Positions 1 through 9,185 of a stretch of 64,000 nt of DNA are shown in pieces. A program made the position numbers and the translations under genes. The stretch is taken from NCBI GenBank assembly GCA_963764565.1, contig CAVXTD010000013.1:58666-122665 (forward strand), given 5' to 3'. Every line of letters starts with the position of its first letter. Position 1 is the stretch's first letter. A model generated the notes under the pieces. The model saw nothing but the letters and a program-made list of their open reading frames with translations, was not told the origin of the DNA and ran no database searches. The stretch is from DATBLE01 sp963764565 (lineage in GTDB: Bacteria > Actinomycetota > Thermoleophilia > Gaiellales > Gaiellaceae).

Positions 1-76
1 TGAGGCGCTGGCGCGTGACCCGCACGCCGGAGCGCCCGAGCAACTCGGCCGCGGGTTCTTGCGCTTGCGCGTGCAC
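1..76 (-). CDS. zur: Fur-family regulator (probable Zur), N-terminus only
   Basis: This is a partial gene: GTG at 76-74 reads 25 codons to the window edge. The end of the translation, LLGRSGVRVTRQRL, is the typical first helix of Fur-family metalloregulators (compare LL...GLRVTRQRLAVL). It is transcribed away from znuABC and shares with it a short intergenic region holding a Fur/Zur-type inverted repeat, so Zur is the most likely subfamily. TATGCT (84-89) sits 7 nt upstream of the GTG, consistent with a leaderless transcript. The metal-binding region lies outside the window, so Zur rather than Fur or another relative is inference from context. Confidence 0.6.
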   Translation of the reverse strand, partial: MHAQAQEPAAELLGRSGVRVTRQRL

Positions 77-82
77 GTCAAA

Positions 83-126
83 TAGCATAGCCCGTCATAT
101 GCGATTGAGAATCAGTTTCATTCTCA
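83..126. promoter_or_regulatory. Divergent zur/znuA promoter with Zur-like box
   Basis: TGAGAAT (106-112) and ATTCTCA (120-126) are perfect 7-bp inverted repeats with a 7-nt spacer, resembling actinobacterial Zur boxes (TGAnAAT...). The -10-like hexamers of the two directions overlap: TAGCAT (83-88, +) and TATGCT (84-89, -). The box covers the first codons of znuA if translation starts at 99, so it would act as a roadblock or reach the -35 area of the divergent gene. That it binds Zur is inferred from sequence and context. Confidence 0.55.
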
Positions 127-963
127 TCGTCGCGGTCGTCGTCGCGACGGTCACCGCGGCCTTCGTCGCGGGCACGAGCGAGAGCGCGGCACCCGGACGG
201 CCGGGTCACGGTCGTCGCCGCCTTCTATCCCCTCGCCTACGCCGCAGAGCAGCTGGGCGGGGACCGCGTCGACGTCACGAACCTCACGCCCGCGGGTGCG
301 GAGCCCCACGATCTGGAGCTCTCGCCGGATGACGTCGCGAAGGTCAAGGCGGCGAAGCTCGTCCTGCTCCTCGGCCACGGCTTCCAGCCTCAGCTCGAGC
401 GAGCGGCCGGAACCGGACAGCGAGTGCTGACCCTGCTGGACACGCCCGGCCTCGAGCGCTCGGGCAACGACCCGCATGTCTGGCTCGACCCGCTGCGCTA
501 CGTGCTGCTCGTGCGGGCGATCGGAAGAGCCCTGGACGCCGGGCCGGCGACCACGCGCCTCGTCGCCCGTCTCCACGCCCTCGACCGCGAGTACCGCGCG
601 GGTCTGGCCCACTGCGCCCGGCACGAGATCGTCTCGAACCACGCCGCGTTTGCCTACCTGGCCGGCCGCTACGGCCTGACGCAGGTCTCGGTCGAGGGGC
701 TCAGCCCCGACGCCGAGCCCGCTCCGCGCGATCTCGCCCGCGTCGCCGGCCTCGTACGCGCGCACGGAGTGACGACGGTATTCACAGAGACGCTCGTGTC
801 GGCAAAGGTCGCCGAGACGGTCGCGCGCGAGACCGGTGCGCGAACCGCCGTTCTCGACCCGCTCGAGGGATTGACCCCGAAGGAGGTGGCGCAGGGCGCC
901 GACTATTTCTCGGTCATGCGCGCCAACCTCGCTCGGTTACGGGTGGGCCTCGGGTGCCGCTAG
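99..963 (+). CDS. znuA: Zinc ABC transporter substrate-binding protein (frameshifted)
   Basis: Cluster A-I (ZnuA/TroA) periplasmic-type metal-binding protein that delivers Zn(II) to the ZnuBC permease. The ATG at 99 gives a signal peptide (MRLRISFILIVAVVVATV...). The mature domain carries the expected ligands: His in GAEPHDLE, His in NDPHVWLDP, His in SNHAAFAY, and an acidic residue near FTETLVSAK. The signal peptide and the mature part are in different frames; the shift lies near 190-202 in a C-rich stretch and is probably a one-base sequencing insertion. The stop overlaps the GTG of znuC, indicating a znuACB operon. Mn specificity cannot be excluded. Confidence 0.85.
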
Positions 964-1673
964 CGGTCGAGCTGAGTGACGTTTCCTTCGGCTACCTGCC
1001 CAGGCGGCCGGTGCTCGACGATGTCAACCTCGAGATCCCCGAGGGGCAGTTCGTCGCGATCGCCGGCCCCAACGGCGGCGGCAAGACGACGCTCCTCCGC
1101 CTGATCGTCGGGCTCAGCCGCCCGCAGCGTGGCACGGTGCGCGTCTTCGGCACTCCCGTCGGCGAGGCCGCTCGGCGCGGGCTCGTCGGCTACCTCGCAC
1201 AGCGCACGACACTCGGGATCGAGGCTCCGATCACCGTCCGCGAGGTCGTCTCGGCCGGCCGCGCCACCCGCGGCCGCCTGCTCGGCCCGCTGCGCTCCGG
1301 CGACCGTAGCGTGGTCGACGCCTCGATCGAGCGCGTCGGGCTCGTCCTTCAGGCCGACGCGCCGCTCGCCACCCTCTCGGGAGGTCAGCAGCAGCGTGCG
1401 TTCATCGCGAAGGCCCTCGCCGGCGAGCCCCGGCTCCTGATTCTCGACGAGCCGACCGCAGGCGTCGACACCGACGCCCAGGAGGCGCTCGCAGCGCTCC
1501 TCGCCAGGCTTCACCTGGAGCTCGGGGTGACCGTGCTGTACGTCTCGCACGAGTTCGGAGCGATCGAGCACGTCGCCGAGCGGCTGCTGCTCGTACGCGG
1601 CGGGATCGCCTTCGACGGCCCCCCGGCCGAGCTGCCCGAGCTCTGGCACGACCCCTCCCACTCCCATGCTTAG
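954..1673 (+). CDS. znuC: Zinc ABC transporter ATP-binding protein
   Basis: ABC ATPase of the metal-uptake type, 239 aa. Walker A is GPNGGGKTT (residues about 39-47), the signature is LSGGQQQR, Walker B is LLILDEPTAGVD, and the switch His is in VSHEF. The GTG start overlaps the end of znuA by 10 nt and the stop overlaps znuB, so the three are translationally coupled. It powers import through ZnuB at the cytoplasmic membrane. Derepression under zinc limitation is expected from the Zur-like box upstream of znuA. Confidence 0.9.
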   Translation: MPLAVELSDVSFGYLPRRPVLDDVNLEIPEGQFVAIAGPNGGGKTTLLRLIVGLSRPQRGTVRVFGTPVGEAARRGLVGYLAQRTTLGIEAPITVREVVSAGRATRGRLLGPLRSGDRSVVDASIERVGLVLQADAPLATLSGGQQQRAFIAKALAGEPRLLILDEPTAGVDTDAQEALAALLARLHLELGVTVLYVSHEFGAIEHVAERLLLVRGGIAFDGPPAELPELWHDPSHSHA

Positions 1674-2466
1674 CCACGAGTTCATGCGGCTGGCCTTCGG
1701 CGCCGGCGCGGTCGTCGGGGTGCTGGCTCCCGCCGTCGGCTTCTTCCTCGTCCAGCGGCGGATGAGCCTGATCGGAGACGGGATCGGGCACGTCGCCTTC
1801 GGCGGCGTCGCCGTCGGCTACCTGCTCGGGATCTCCCCGGTCGCAACGGCGCTGGTCGCGTCGGTCGCCGGCGCGGTCGCCGTCGAGTGGCTGCGTGCAA
1901 ACCGGCGGACGGCCGGCGACCAGGCGCTCGCCCTCCTCTTCTACACCGGCATCGCCGCCGGGGTCGTGATCGTTTCCGCGGCCGGCGCGCTGAACGCGAA
2001 CCTGTTCGCGTTCCTGTTCGGCTCGATCCTCACCGTCACTCGCGGCGACCTCACCCTCGTCGCCGTCCTCGGAACCGCCGGGCTCGCCGTGATCGCGCTC
2101 CTCTACCGCGCGCTCGTCGCGGTCGCGCTCGACGAGGAGGGGGCGCGCGTGTCGGGGATGCCCGTCGGAACGCTCAACGTGATCGTCGCCGGCCTGGCGG
2201 GCGTGACGATCGCGCTCTCGATGCGCATCGTCGGGATCCTCCTGATCGCCGCGCTGATGGTGCTGCCGGTGACCGCAGCCGGCCGCCTGGCCCGCAGCGT
2301 CGCCTCGACGTTCGTGCTCGCGATGGGGATCGGCCTCGCCTGCGTCTTCGTCGGCCTGACAGTCTCGTACTACGCGGATCTCGCCCCCGGCGGAGCGATC
2401 GTCCTCGTCGCCGCGGCGTCGTTCGTGGTCGCCGCCTTCGTCGCGCGGCTGCGGCCGCTCTCCTGA
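1666..2466 (+). CDS. znuB: Zinc ABC transporter permease
   Basis: ABC-3 family integral membrane protein, 266 aa, with about eight hydrophobic segments and the family hallmark around RRMSLIGDGIGHVAFGG near residue 35. The conserved GxxS-like loop in LSMRIVGILLIAALMVLPV is the usual ATPase contact region. Its ATG overlaps znuC by 8 nt. It is the last gene of znuACB; the next gene is separated by an AT-rich operator-like region. Confidence 0.9.
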   Translation: MLSHEFMRLAFGAGAVVGVLAPAVGFFLVQRRMSLIGDGIGHVAFGGVAVGYLLGISPVATALVASVAGAVAVEWLRANRRTAGDQALALLFYTGIAAGVVIVSAAGALNANLFAFLFGSILTVTRGDLTLVAVLGTAGLAVIALLYRALVAVALDEEGARVSGMPVGTLNVIVAGLAGVTIALSMRIVGILLIAALMVLPVTAAGRLARSVASTFVLAMGIGLACVFVGLTVSYYADLAPGGAIVLVAAASFVVAAFVARLRPLS

Positions 2467-2490
2467 GGTTTCTCACTTCCAGTCGATCCC

Positions 2491-2526
2491 ATAAATCTTC
2501 TGTAATTTGAAGATTAGGAGATTTAT
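2491..2526. promoter_or_regulatory. Inverted-repeat operator upstream of the hyf-operon ArsR gene
   Basis: This AT-rich island in GC-rich DNA contains two nested inverted repeats: AATCTTC (2494-2500) with GAAGATT (2509-2515), and ATAAATC (2491-2497) with GATTTAT (2520-2526). A -10-like TAGGAT (2530-2535) follows, 9 nt before the ArsR start. The placement fits an autoregulatory ArsR operator controlling the whole hydrogenase-like operon, similar in concept to Rv0081 of Mycobacterium tuberculosis. Binding is inferred. Confidence 0.6.
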
Positions 2527-2544
2527 CGATAGGATCGCGCGTCC

Positions 2545-2880
2545 GTGCCTTCCGAGTCCCTGCCGGTCTACGAGGCAAAAGCAAGCCTGTTCCGGGTGCT
2601 GGGCCACCCGGCACGCGTCCGGATTCTCGAGCTGTTGCGAGACGGCGAGCGCTCCGTCGGCTCCTTGCAAACCGAGCTCGGACTCGACTCCGGCGGCACG
2701 TCACAGCACCTTGCCGCCCTCAGGCGGATCGGGCTCGTCGTCTCCCGCCGGGAAGGGACGAGCGTCTACTACGGCGCGTCCGACCCTCAGGTCTTTGCCC
2801 TGCTGGAGGCCGGCCGCGCAATCATCACACGCCGTCTGGCCGGCGAGCAGTCGCTGTTGAAAGAGCTCGAGGCCGAGTGA
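2545..2880 (+). CDS. ArsR-family repressor (Rv0081-like)
   Basis: Winged-helix ArsR/SmtB regulator, 111 aa. The helix-turn-helix lies in SVGSLQTELGLDSGGTSQHL and the wing in SRREGTSVYYGASD. No Cys-based metal site is visible, so the inducer is not evident. Its last bases overlap the GTG of hyfB, placing it at the head of the hyfBCEFGI operon. The same partnership, an ArsR gene heading hydrogenase-4-like genes, is known as Rv0081-Rv0087 in M. tuberculosis. It probably represses its own operon through the inverted repeats at 2491-2526. Confidence 0.8.
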   Translation: MPSESLPVYEAKASLFRVLGHPARVRILELLRDGERSVGSLQTELGLDSGGTSQHLAALRRIGLVVSRREGTSVYYGASDPQVFALLEAGRAIITRRLAGEQSLLKELEAE

Positions 2881-4821
2881 TCGGCGGGGTACTGGTCGCC
2901 GGCCTCGGCGTGATCGCGCTCGGGGCGGTCCTCGCTTCCGCGCGCAGCACATTCCGTACCGGGATCGTCCTTCAGGCCGGCGGCGCGGCAGTGCTCGCGC
3001 TCGCCGGTTTCTGGGCGCTCGCAGCCGGGGCGAACGCCGGTGCTTCCTTCACCGGTGCCTTCGAGCCGCGATTCGGCCTCGATCCCCTGTCGGGCTTCTT
3101 CCTCGGCACCCTCGGCGCGACCGCAGCGCCGTCGCTCCTCTTCGCCTCCCGTTACCTCGAGCCCACCGTGCGCGGCCGGGCGACCGCCGTCCTGACCGGC
3201 GCGTTCACGCTCACCCTTGCCGGCGTCCTCTGCGCCCGGGACCCCCTCACCTTCCTCGCAGGATGGGAGCTGATGACGCTGCTGCCCGCGGCGGTGATCC
3301 TGGTCGGGCGCAGTGACGCCACCGCGCGCCGAGCCGTCTTCGTCTACGTCGCCGTCACCCACCTGGGCGGAGCGGGAACCTGGGTCGCCGTCCTCCTGGC
3401 CGCCCATGCCGGTGCCATCGACGGCGCGGGCGCGGTCTCCCGGGGCTCGGGCATCCAGGTGGCGATCGCGCTCACGGCGATCGTCGGGATGGGCACCAAG
3501 GCAGGGGTGATGCCCTTCCACTCCTGGTTGCCCCGCGCGCACCCGATCGCGCCCGCACACGTGTCCGCCCTGATGAGCGGGGTGATGATCAAGGTCGCCG
3601 TCTACGGGCTCGTGCGGGTGCTCGTCGACTGGCTCGGCGTGCTGCCCCTGTGGCTCGGAGTCGCTCGTGCTTGCGCTCGGTGCCCTGTCCGCGGTCGGCG
3701 GCGTGACGTACGCGCTCTTCCAGCACGACCTCAAGAGGCTGCTCGCGCTGCACTCGATCGAGAACATCGGGATCATCACGCTCGGCCTCGGAGCGTGCCT
3801 CCTCCTGCGCGCGCGGGGCGCCGACGGCTGGGCCGCCTTCGCGCTCGCCGCCGCGCTGCTGCACACCCTGAACCATGCGCTCTTCAAGGCGCTCCTCTTC
3901 CTCGGCGCCGGAGCGTTCGAGCGGGCGGTCGGCTCGCTCGAGCTCGACCGGCTCGGCGGTCTCCTGCGGCGAATGCCGTGGACGGCGGGCGCGTTCCTCG
4001 TCGGCGCGATGGCGATCGCGGGCTTGCCGCCCCTGAATGGATTCGCGTCAGAGTGGTTGACCCTCCAGTCGCTGCTGCACGTCTCGGCCTACGGTGGAGT
4101 CGCCGACGGGCTCGCCGGAGGCCTCGCGCTGGCGGCGCTCGCGGCCACGGCGGCGCTGGCGGTGTTCTGCTTCGTCAAGGTGATCGGGCTCGTCCTGCTC
4201 GGCCCGCCACGCCGGGAGGCGGTCGCGAACGCCGTCGAAGCGCCGGTGCCGATGCGGCTCGCCGTCTGCCTGCTCGCCGCCGCCTGCGTCGTGCTGGGTG
4301 TTGCGCCGGGCCTCCTGTTCGGCTCCCTGACGGGCCTCGCGCCGTGGGCGGCGAGCAGTCCGACGCACGTGGGCCTGTCCCTACCCGGAACCGGGTCGCT
4401 CCCGACGGGCGGTCTCGCGATCGCACTGGCCGGGATCGCCGGCCTCCTGCTCGTCCTCCGCGGCCGTCGCGCCGCCGCGCCTGCGCCGGCGTGGGCGTGC
4501 GGGCAGCTCGTCGAGCCGCGCCTGAACTGGACGAGCGCCGGCTTCACGAAGCCGCTGCGGCTCGTGCTGGAGGCGGTGCTGCGCCCGGAGCGGGAGATCG
4601 AGGTCCGCAAAGAGGGCGGAGTTCTTCAGGAGATCTCCTACCGGGGTCACGTCCCCCATCTGTTCGACGAGCGTCTGTACGGGCCTGTGAACCGGCTCGC
4701 GCTGACGGCGGCGGCGCGAGCCCGGCGGATACAGAGTGGCCGGCTGGGAACGTACGTCGCGTACCTGATCGGGCTCGTCGTCATCCTGCTCGCCGCAGCG
4801 AAGGTCGGGCTGATCGGATGA
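2877..4821 (+). CDS. hyfB: Hydrogenase-4 subunit B / NuoL-like antiporter subunit (frameshifted)
   Basis: Polytopic membrane subunit related to NuoL/MrpA, expected to form a proton- or ion-pumping arm of the complex. The antiporter core is present: PFHSWLPRAHPIAPAHVSALMSG with the conserved His and Pro residues, then HDLKRLLALHSIENIGII and LLHTLNHALFKALLFL. The reading frame changes near 3658 (…LPLWLG then SLVLALGALSAVGG…), best explained by one extra base. Without correction the first frame would run on into hyfC. It overlaps the ArsR gene upstream and hyfC downstream by 4 nt each. Confidence 0.88.
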
Positions 4822-5744
4822 GCGCGTCGACCGCCGCCGCGGGTGCCGTGCAGCTCGTCGGAGGCGTCGCCCTTGCACCCCTCCTGCCGGGGCTCGTGCA
4901 GCACTGGAAGGCGCGCCTCCAGGGACGCCGGGGGCCGACACCGCTTCAGCCCTACCGCGAGCTTCGCCGCCTGTGGGGCAAGAGCGCGGTCGACGTCGAA
5001 GGAACGACGGTCGTCTACCGCGTTGCTCCGGCCCTGGTCGGGGCGGCGCTGGCGACGGCGATCCTGCTCGTGCCGGTCGCGTCCCACGCGCCCCGCTTCG
5101 GAGTCGGGCGGGACGTGCTCGCGCTCGCCGGGGTGCTCACCCTCGCCCGGTTTGCCGTGGCCGCAGCCTCGTGGGACACGGCCAGCGGCTTCTCCCTGAT
5201 GGGCGCGAGCCGCGACCTGACCATCTCGGTCTTCGTCGACGTCACGCTCGTGCTGGCGCTCGCCCTGGCCGCACTCCAGTCCGGCACGACGAACCTGCTG
5301 GGAATGGTCGCGGGAACGGCCGGCACCGACGTGTGGTCGAGCCCCGCGCTCCCGCTCGGCGCGATCGCGTTCGCGCTCGTCGCGATCGCCGAGACCGGAC
5401 GCCAGCCGGTCGACAACCCCGATACGCACCTCGAGCTGACGATGATCCACGAGGGGCCGCTGCTCGAGTACGCAGGGCGCGACCTGGCCATCCTCCAGTG
5501 GGCCGCCGCCGCCCGCCACTGGGTCGTCCTCGTCCTCGCCGCACAGGTCTTCCTCCCCCACCCGCCCGGCGTCTGGGCCCAGCTGGCCGTTCTGCCGTTG
5601 GTTCTCGCCGCCCTCTGTGGCTCACTCGCCCTGACCGAGACGCTGCTCGCGAAGATGAGGATCCTGATCGTCCCGCGGCTCCTGGCGGGCGGCGCTGCGG
5701 TCGCCCTGCTCGGAATCGCCGCCTGGCTCGTGGAGACGACGTGA
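4818..5744 (+). CDS. hyfC: Hydrogenase-4 subunit C / NuoH-like membrane anchor
   Basis: NuoH/HycD-type membrane protein, 308 aa, that couples the hydrogenase module to the membrane arm. It has the family features YRELRRLWGKS near residue 45, the acidic loop ETGRQPVDNPDTHLELTMIHEG near residues 195-216, and eight or so hydrophobic helices. The ATG overlaps the hyfB stop (ATGA), and the stop overlaps the hyfE GTG. It is equivalent in position to HycD (Rv0084) of mycobacteria. Confidence 0.9.
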   Translation: MSASTAAAGAVQLVGGVALAPLLPGLVQHWKARLQGRRGPTPLQPYRELRRLWGKSAVDVEGTTVVYRVAPALVGAALATAILLVPVASHAPRFGVGRDVLALAGVLTLARFAVAAASWDTASGFSLMGASRDLTISVFVDVTLVLALALAALQSGTTNLLGMVAGTAGTDVWSSPALPLGAIAFALVAIAETGRQPVDNPDTHLELTMIHEGPLLEYAGRDLAILQWAAAARHWVVLVLAAQVFLPHPPGVWAQLAVLPLVLAALCGSLALTETLLAKMRILIVPRLLAGGAAVALLGIAAWLVETT

Positions 5745-6355
5745 GTGGGCTCCTCGCCTGGGCGGTCGTCGGCCTCGGCCTCGGTGTGGTGATCGTTCGG
5801 CGGCGGCGAGTCGCGGTCGGACTCGTCACGGCGCAGGCGCTGATTCTCGCCGGGATCGCGCTCGACGACGCGACCGGGGGCGGTGGCATCGGGCCGGCTG
5901 CCGCGCTCGCCGTCCGCGGCGCCGCACTCGCAGCCCTGCTCCTCCTGGTCGTTTCGCGGACTCGGGAGCCACGGCCGGTGCGAGCAGGGACGGCGCCACT
6001 CGGCCGTGCAGGGGTGGCGGTCACCTTTGCGCTCGTGCTGACCTGGCTCGTGCCGACGATCGGCTTGGAGTCGCGCACAGCGGAGCGCGCAGTGCTCGCG
6101 CTCGTCGCCTTTGGGGTGGCAGCCGCGGCGTTGCGCCGCGCGACGCTCTTCCAGGTGCTCGGGATCGTCCTCGTCGAGAACGGCGTGGCGCTCGCGGCAC
6201 TCGAGCTGCCCGGGGGCACGTCGTCACTGGCGATCGAGCTCGGTGTCGCCCTTGATCTGACATTGGTCGCGCTCGTCGCCGCCGTCTTCCACGAGAAGAT
6301 CTTCGCCGAGTTCGGGGCCGGGGACACCGCCGCATTGCGGAGCCTGCGTGACTAG
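5741..6355 (+). CDS. hyfE: Hydrogenase-4 subunit E-like membrane protein
   Basis: Small polytopic membrane protein, 204 aa, of the HyfE/HycP type. Its last third (LFQVLGIVLVENGVALAALELPGG, ALDLTLVALVAAVFHEKIF) resembles NuoK-like segments with a buried Glu. GTG 5741 overlaps the hyfC stop, and the stop overlaps the GTG proposed for hyfF. It probably belongs to the ion-translocating arm. No HyfD is present as a separate gene. Confidence 0.82.
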   Translation: MSGLLAWAVVGLGLGVVIVRRRRVAVGLVTAQALILAGIALDDATGGGGIGPAAALAVRGAALAALLLLVVSRTREPRPVRAGTAPLGRAGVAVTFALVLTWLVPTIGLESRTAERAVLALVAFGVAAAALRRATLFQVLGIVLVENGVALAALELPGGTSSLAIELGVALDLTLVALVAAVFHEKIFAEFGAGDTAALRSLRD

Positions 6356-7809
6356 CCGCGAAGCTCTTGCCGTGGCCGTCGTGACCGCGCCCGCCCTGTC
6401 CACCGCGGCCGTCGTCCGTGATCGCCCGTCGGCTCGTGTCCGCCGTCGCGGCGATCGGAGGGATCGTCGGCGGCGCAGCTGCGGTCGCGCTCGCAGCGGT
6501 CGCCCTTGCTTCGCCGGGAACGCCGCTCGTCGGCAACTGGCTGGTCGTGGATGCCGCGGGCGGGTTGCTCGTCGGAGTGATCGGCGTCGTCGCCGCGGCG
6601 AGCGTCCTGGTCTCGCCCGGGTACCTCCGAGCGGCGCCTACGAGCCTCGTCCGGCCGGAGCGCCGTGCCCGGGCCTACTACGCGATGTTCTTCGCCTTCT
6701 GGACCGTGCTCGCCGCCGTGCCGCTCGCGGGCAACCTCGGCGCCGCGTGGCTGCTCGTCGAGGCGACCACCGCCGCCTCCGCTCTCCTGGTCGGCTTCAG
6801 CGGCCGGCCCCGCGCGCTCGAGGCAGGCTGGAAGTACCTGATCCTCACCTCGCTCGGGCTCGGGATCGCGCTCCTCGGGATCGTCCTCGCCGCCGCAGGC
6901 ACCCCCGGGAGCGGGCTCGACTCGCTCTCCTGGCACGCTCTCGGCGGCTTTCGGTCCGGCGCCGGAGCGGCGCTGGTCGCATACCTGCTGCTGCTCGCCG
7001 GGCTCGCAGCCAAGATCGGCTGGGCGCCGGTGCACAACTGGTTGCCGGACGCCCACGCTGAGGCGCCGCCGCCGGTCTCCGCCCTCCTGTCCGGAGCGCT
7101 GCTGCCCGCCGTCCTGCTCGTCGCCTGGCGGTGCGAGCAGGCGCTCGCCCCGGCGGTCGGCCGCTCCACCGCCCAGTCGGTGCTCGTCGGCTTCGGGCTC
7201 GTCTCCCTGGCCGTCGCGGTGCCCTTTCTCTGGCAGCAGATCGCCTGGAAGCGGCTGCTCGCCTATTCCAGCCTCGAGCACATGGGCCTGATCGCGCTCG
7301 GGATCGGCTTCGCCACGCCGCTTGCGCTCGCCGGCGTTGCCGTCCACATCGCCGGGCACGCGCTCGCGAAGGCGCTTGGGTTCTACGCGGCGATGCCGCT
7401 GATCGAGCACGAGCCCCGAGCGGCCGGCCACCCCGCGACGGGGATCGGGCAGTCGCGGCCGAAGCTCGCGGCGGTGCTGGGCGTGTCGCTCGGCTCGCTG
7501 GCCGGCCTCCCACCGTCGCCGCTCTTTGCCAGCGAGGTACTGATCGTCGCGGGCGGATTCCAGGCGGGTCGGCCCTGGTCGGCTGGGGTGGCCGCGCTGC
7601 TGGCCGCGCTCGGGTTTCTCGGACTCGCGCATGCCTTGATCGAAACGGTCGCCGGAAAGGGCCGACGCGGTCGGGGCGAGGCGACCGGTCTACGCACGGT
7701 CGTCGTCCTGGCCACGGTCTCGACCGTCCTGATGCTGACGCTCGCGGGTGCCGCCCTGTGGCTTCCCGGAAGCCACATCGCCGACGCGCTCGCCCGAGGA
7801 CTGCGATGA
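6348..7809 (+). CDS. hyfF: Hydrogenase-4 subunit F / NuoN-NuoM-like antiporter subunit
   Basis: Second antiporter-like membrane subunit. Motifs are GWAPVHNWLPDAHAEAPPPVSALLSG and WKRLLAYSSLEHMGLIALGIG, followed by HIAGHALAKALGFY. A continuous frame exists from 6418, but GTG 6348 overlaps the hyfE stop and encodes a matching hydrophobic N-terminus (TSREALAVAVVTAPALST) in another frame. A one-base insertion near 6410-6417 is therefore likely and 6348 is taken as the start. The stop overlaps the ATG of hyfG. Confidence 0.85.
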
Positions 7810-9185
7810 GCGCCTACCGCAGCAGAATCGCGGAGGCGCTCGCCGGCGGGTGGCGGTTCGCAAGCCTCCACGCCGTCGACGGCGGAGCCGTGCGCACGCT
7901 GCTCGTCGACGCAGACGGAGCGGTCCGGGTGGAGAACACGGCCGCCGAGGACGGTGCGGTGCCGACGATCGTCGACCTCGCCCCGGCAGCCGGCTGGGAC
8001 GAGCGCGAGGCGGCGGATCTCTACGGTCTCCGTTTCGACGGGCACGAGCCCCTGCGCCCGCTCGTCGACCACGATCTCGACCTCGCACGCTGGACGGTGC
8101 CGGTCCGGGGAACCGACCCGAACCAGGTCGCGGTCGGGCCGATCCACGCCGGTGTGATCGAGTCCGGGCACTTCCGCTTCCACGTCGTCGGCGAACGAAT
8201 CCTTCACGTCGACGTGCGCCTCTTCTACAAGCATCGCGGCCTCGAGCGCGCGGCCGCCGGAAGGACTCTGGCCGAGGGTCTCCTCTACGCCTCGCGCGCG
8301 TGCGCCGCCTGCGCTGTGGCGAACGGCGTCGCCTACGCCCACGCGTGCGAGGAGGCGCTCGGGCTGCGGGCCTCCGCCTCCCTGGCGAGGACGCGGACGA
8401 TCCTGCTCGAGCTCGAGCGCACCTGGAGCCATCTGAACGACATCGCCGCCGTCTGCGCGGGGGTGGGGCTCGCAGCCGGCAACAACTGCTTCGGCGCGCT
8501 GACCGAGCGTGCCCGCCGCCTGAACGCCTCGCTCACGGGGCACCGTTTCCTGTTCGGATCGGTTCAGGTCGGAGGGAGCGACCTCAACGTGGGCGCGGAA
8601 GCGGTGTATCGGGCGCGCGCCGAGCTCGCATCCATCCGGGCCGAGGGAGAACGCGGCTGGCGGGAGCTGCTCTTCAACGCCTCCCTTCAGGACCGGCTGC
8701 CCGACATCGGCGTGGTCGACTCGGAGGACGCGGTCGCGCTCGGAGCCACAGGCCCGGCCGCACGCGCCGCCGGTGTCGCCGAGGACGTGCGCTCGACCAG
8801 CCCCCGGCTTGCGTACGGAGAGTTCGCCCCCGTCGCCCCCCGGCGGGTCGCGGGAGATGTCCAGGCGCGCTTCGAGCAGCGGGCCGTCGAGCTGATCCAG
8901 TCCTTCGACCTGCTGGAAGGCCTGCTCGACGAAGCGATCGAGCCCGCCGCGGCGGAGCGGGACGGCCCCGAGGCGGCACTCGGCATCGGCCGGGTCGAGA
9001 GCCCGCGCGGGGCGACTGTCTGCGCCGTCGAGCGCGCGCACGACCGCGTCGAGCGGCTGCGGCTGCGCACCGGCTCGTACGCGAACTGGCCGCTGGTCGC
9101 GCACGCTGCCGTGGACAACCTGCTCCCCGACTTTCCCCTGATCAACAAGAGCTTCGAGCTCTGCTACGCCTGCGCTGACCGATGA
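7806..9185 (+). CDS. hyfG: Hydrogenase-4-like large subunit (NuoC-NuoD fusion) with divergent metal-site motifs
   Basis: HyfG/HycE-type catalytic large subunit, 459 aa. The N-terminal 110 residues resemble NuoC (WDEREAADLYGLRFDGHEPLRP); the rest is NuoD/large-subunit-like (GPIHAGVIESGHFRFHVVGE, YKHRGLE). Unlike NuoD it keeps two CxxC pairs that could bind NiFe: SRACAACAVAN near residue 162, and FELCYACADR at the extreme C-terminus. Both are degenerate. The usual L1 His after the second Cys is Asn, and the L2 DPC is ELC. No cleavable C-terminal extension follows. The gene is intact. Whether it evolves or oxidises H2 is unknown. Confidence 0.85.
   Translation: MSAYRSRIAEALAGGWRFASLHAVDGGAVRTLLVDADGAVRVENTAAEDGAVPTIVDLAPAAGWDEREAADLYGLRFDGHEPLRPLVDHDLDLARWTVPVRGTDPNQVAVGPIHAGVIESGHFRFHVVGERILHVDVRLFYKHRGLERAAAGRTLAEGLLYASRACAACAVANGVAYAHACEEALGLRASASLARTRTILLELERTWSHLNDIAAVCAGVGLAAGNNCFGALTERARRLNASLTGHRFLFGSVQVGGSDLNVGAEAVYRARAELASIRAEGERGWRELLFNASLQDRLPDIGVVDSEDAVALGATGPAARAAGVAEDVRSTSPRLAYGEFAPVAPRRVAGDVQARFEQRAVELIQSFDLLEGLLDEAIEPAAAERDGPEAALGIGRVESPRGATVCAVERAHDRVERLRLRTGSYANWPLVAHAAVDNLLPDFPLINKSFELCYACADR

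Noticed and set aside
2877..5744. One 955-residue open frame spanning hyfB and hyfC
   Set aside because: The middle third is Arg/Pro-rich out-of-frame translation. The true hyfB continues in another frame and hyfC has its own ATG at 4818.
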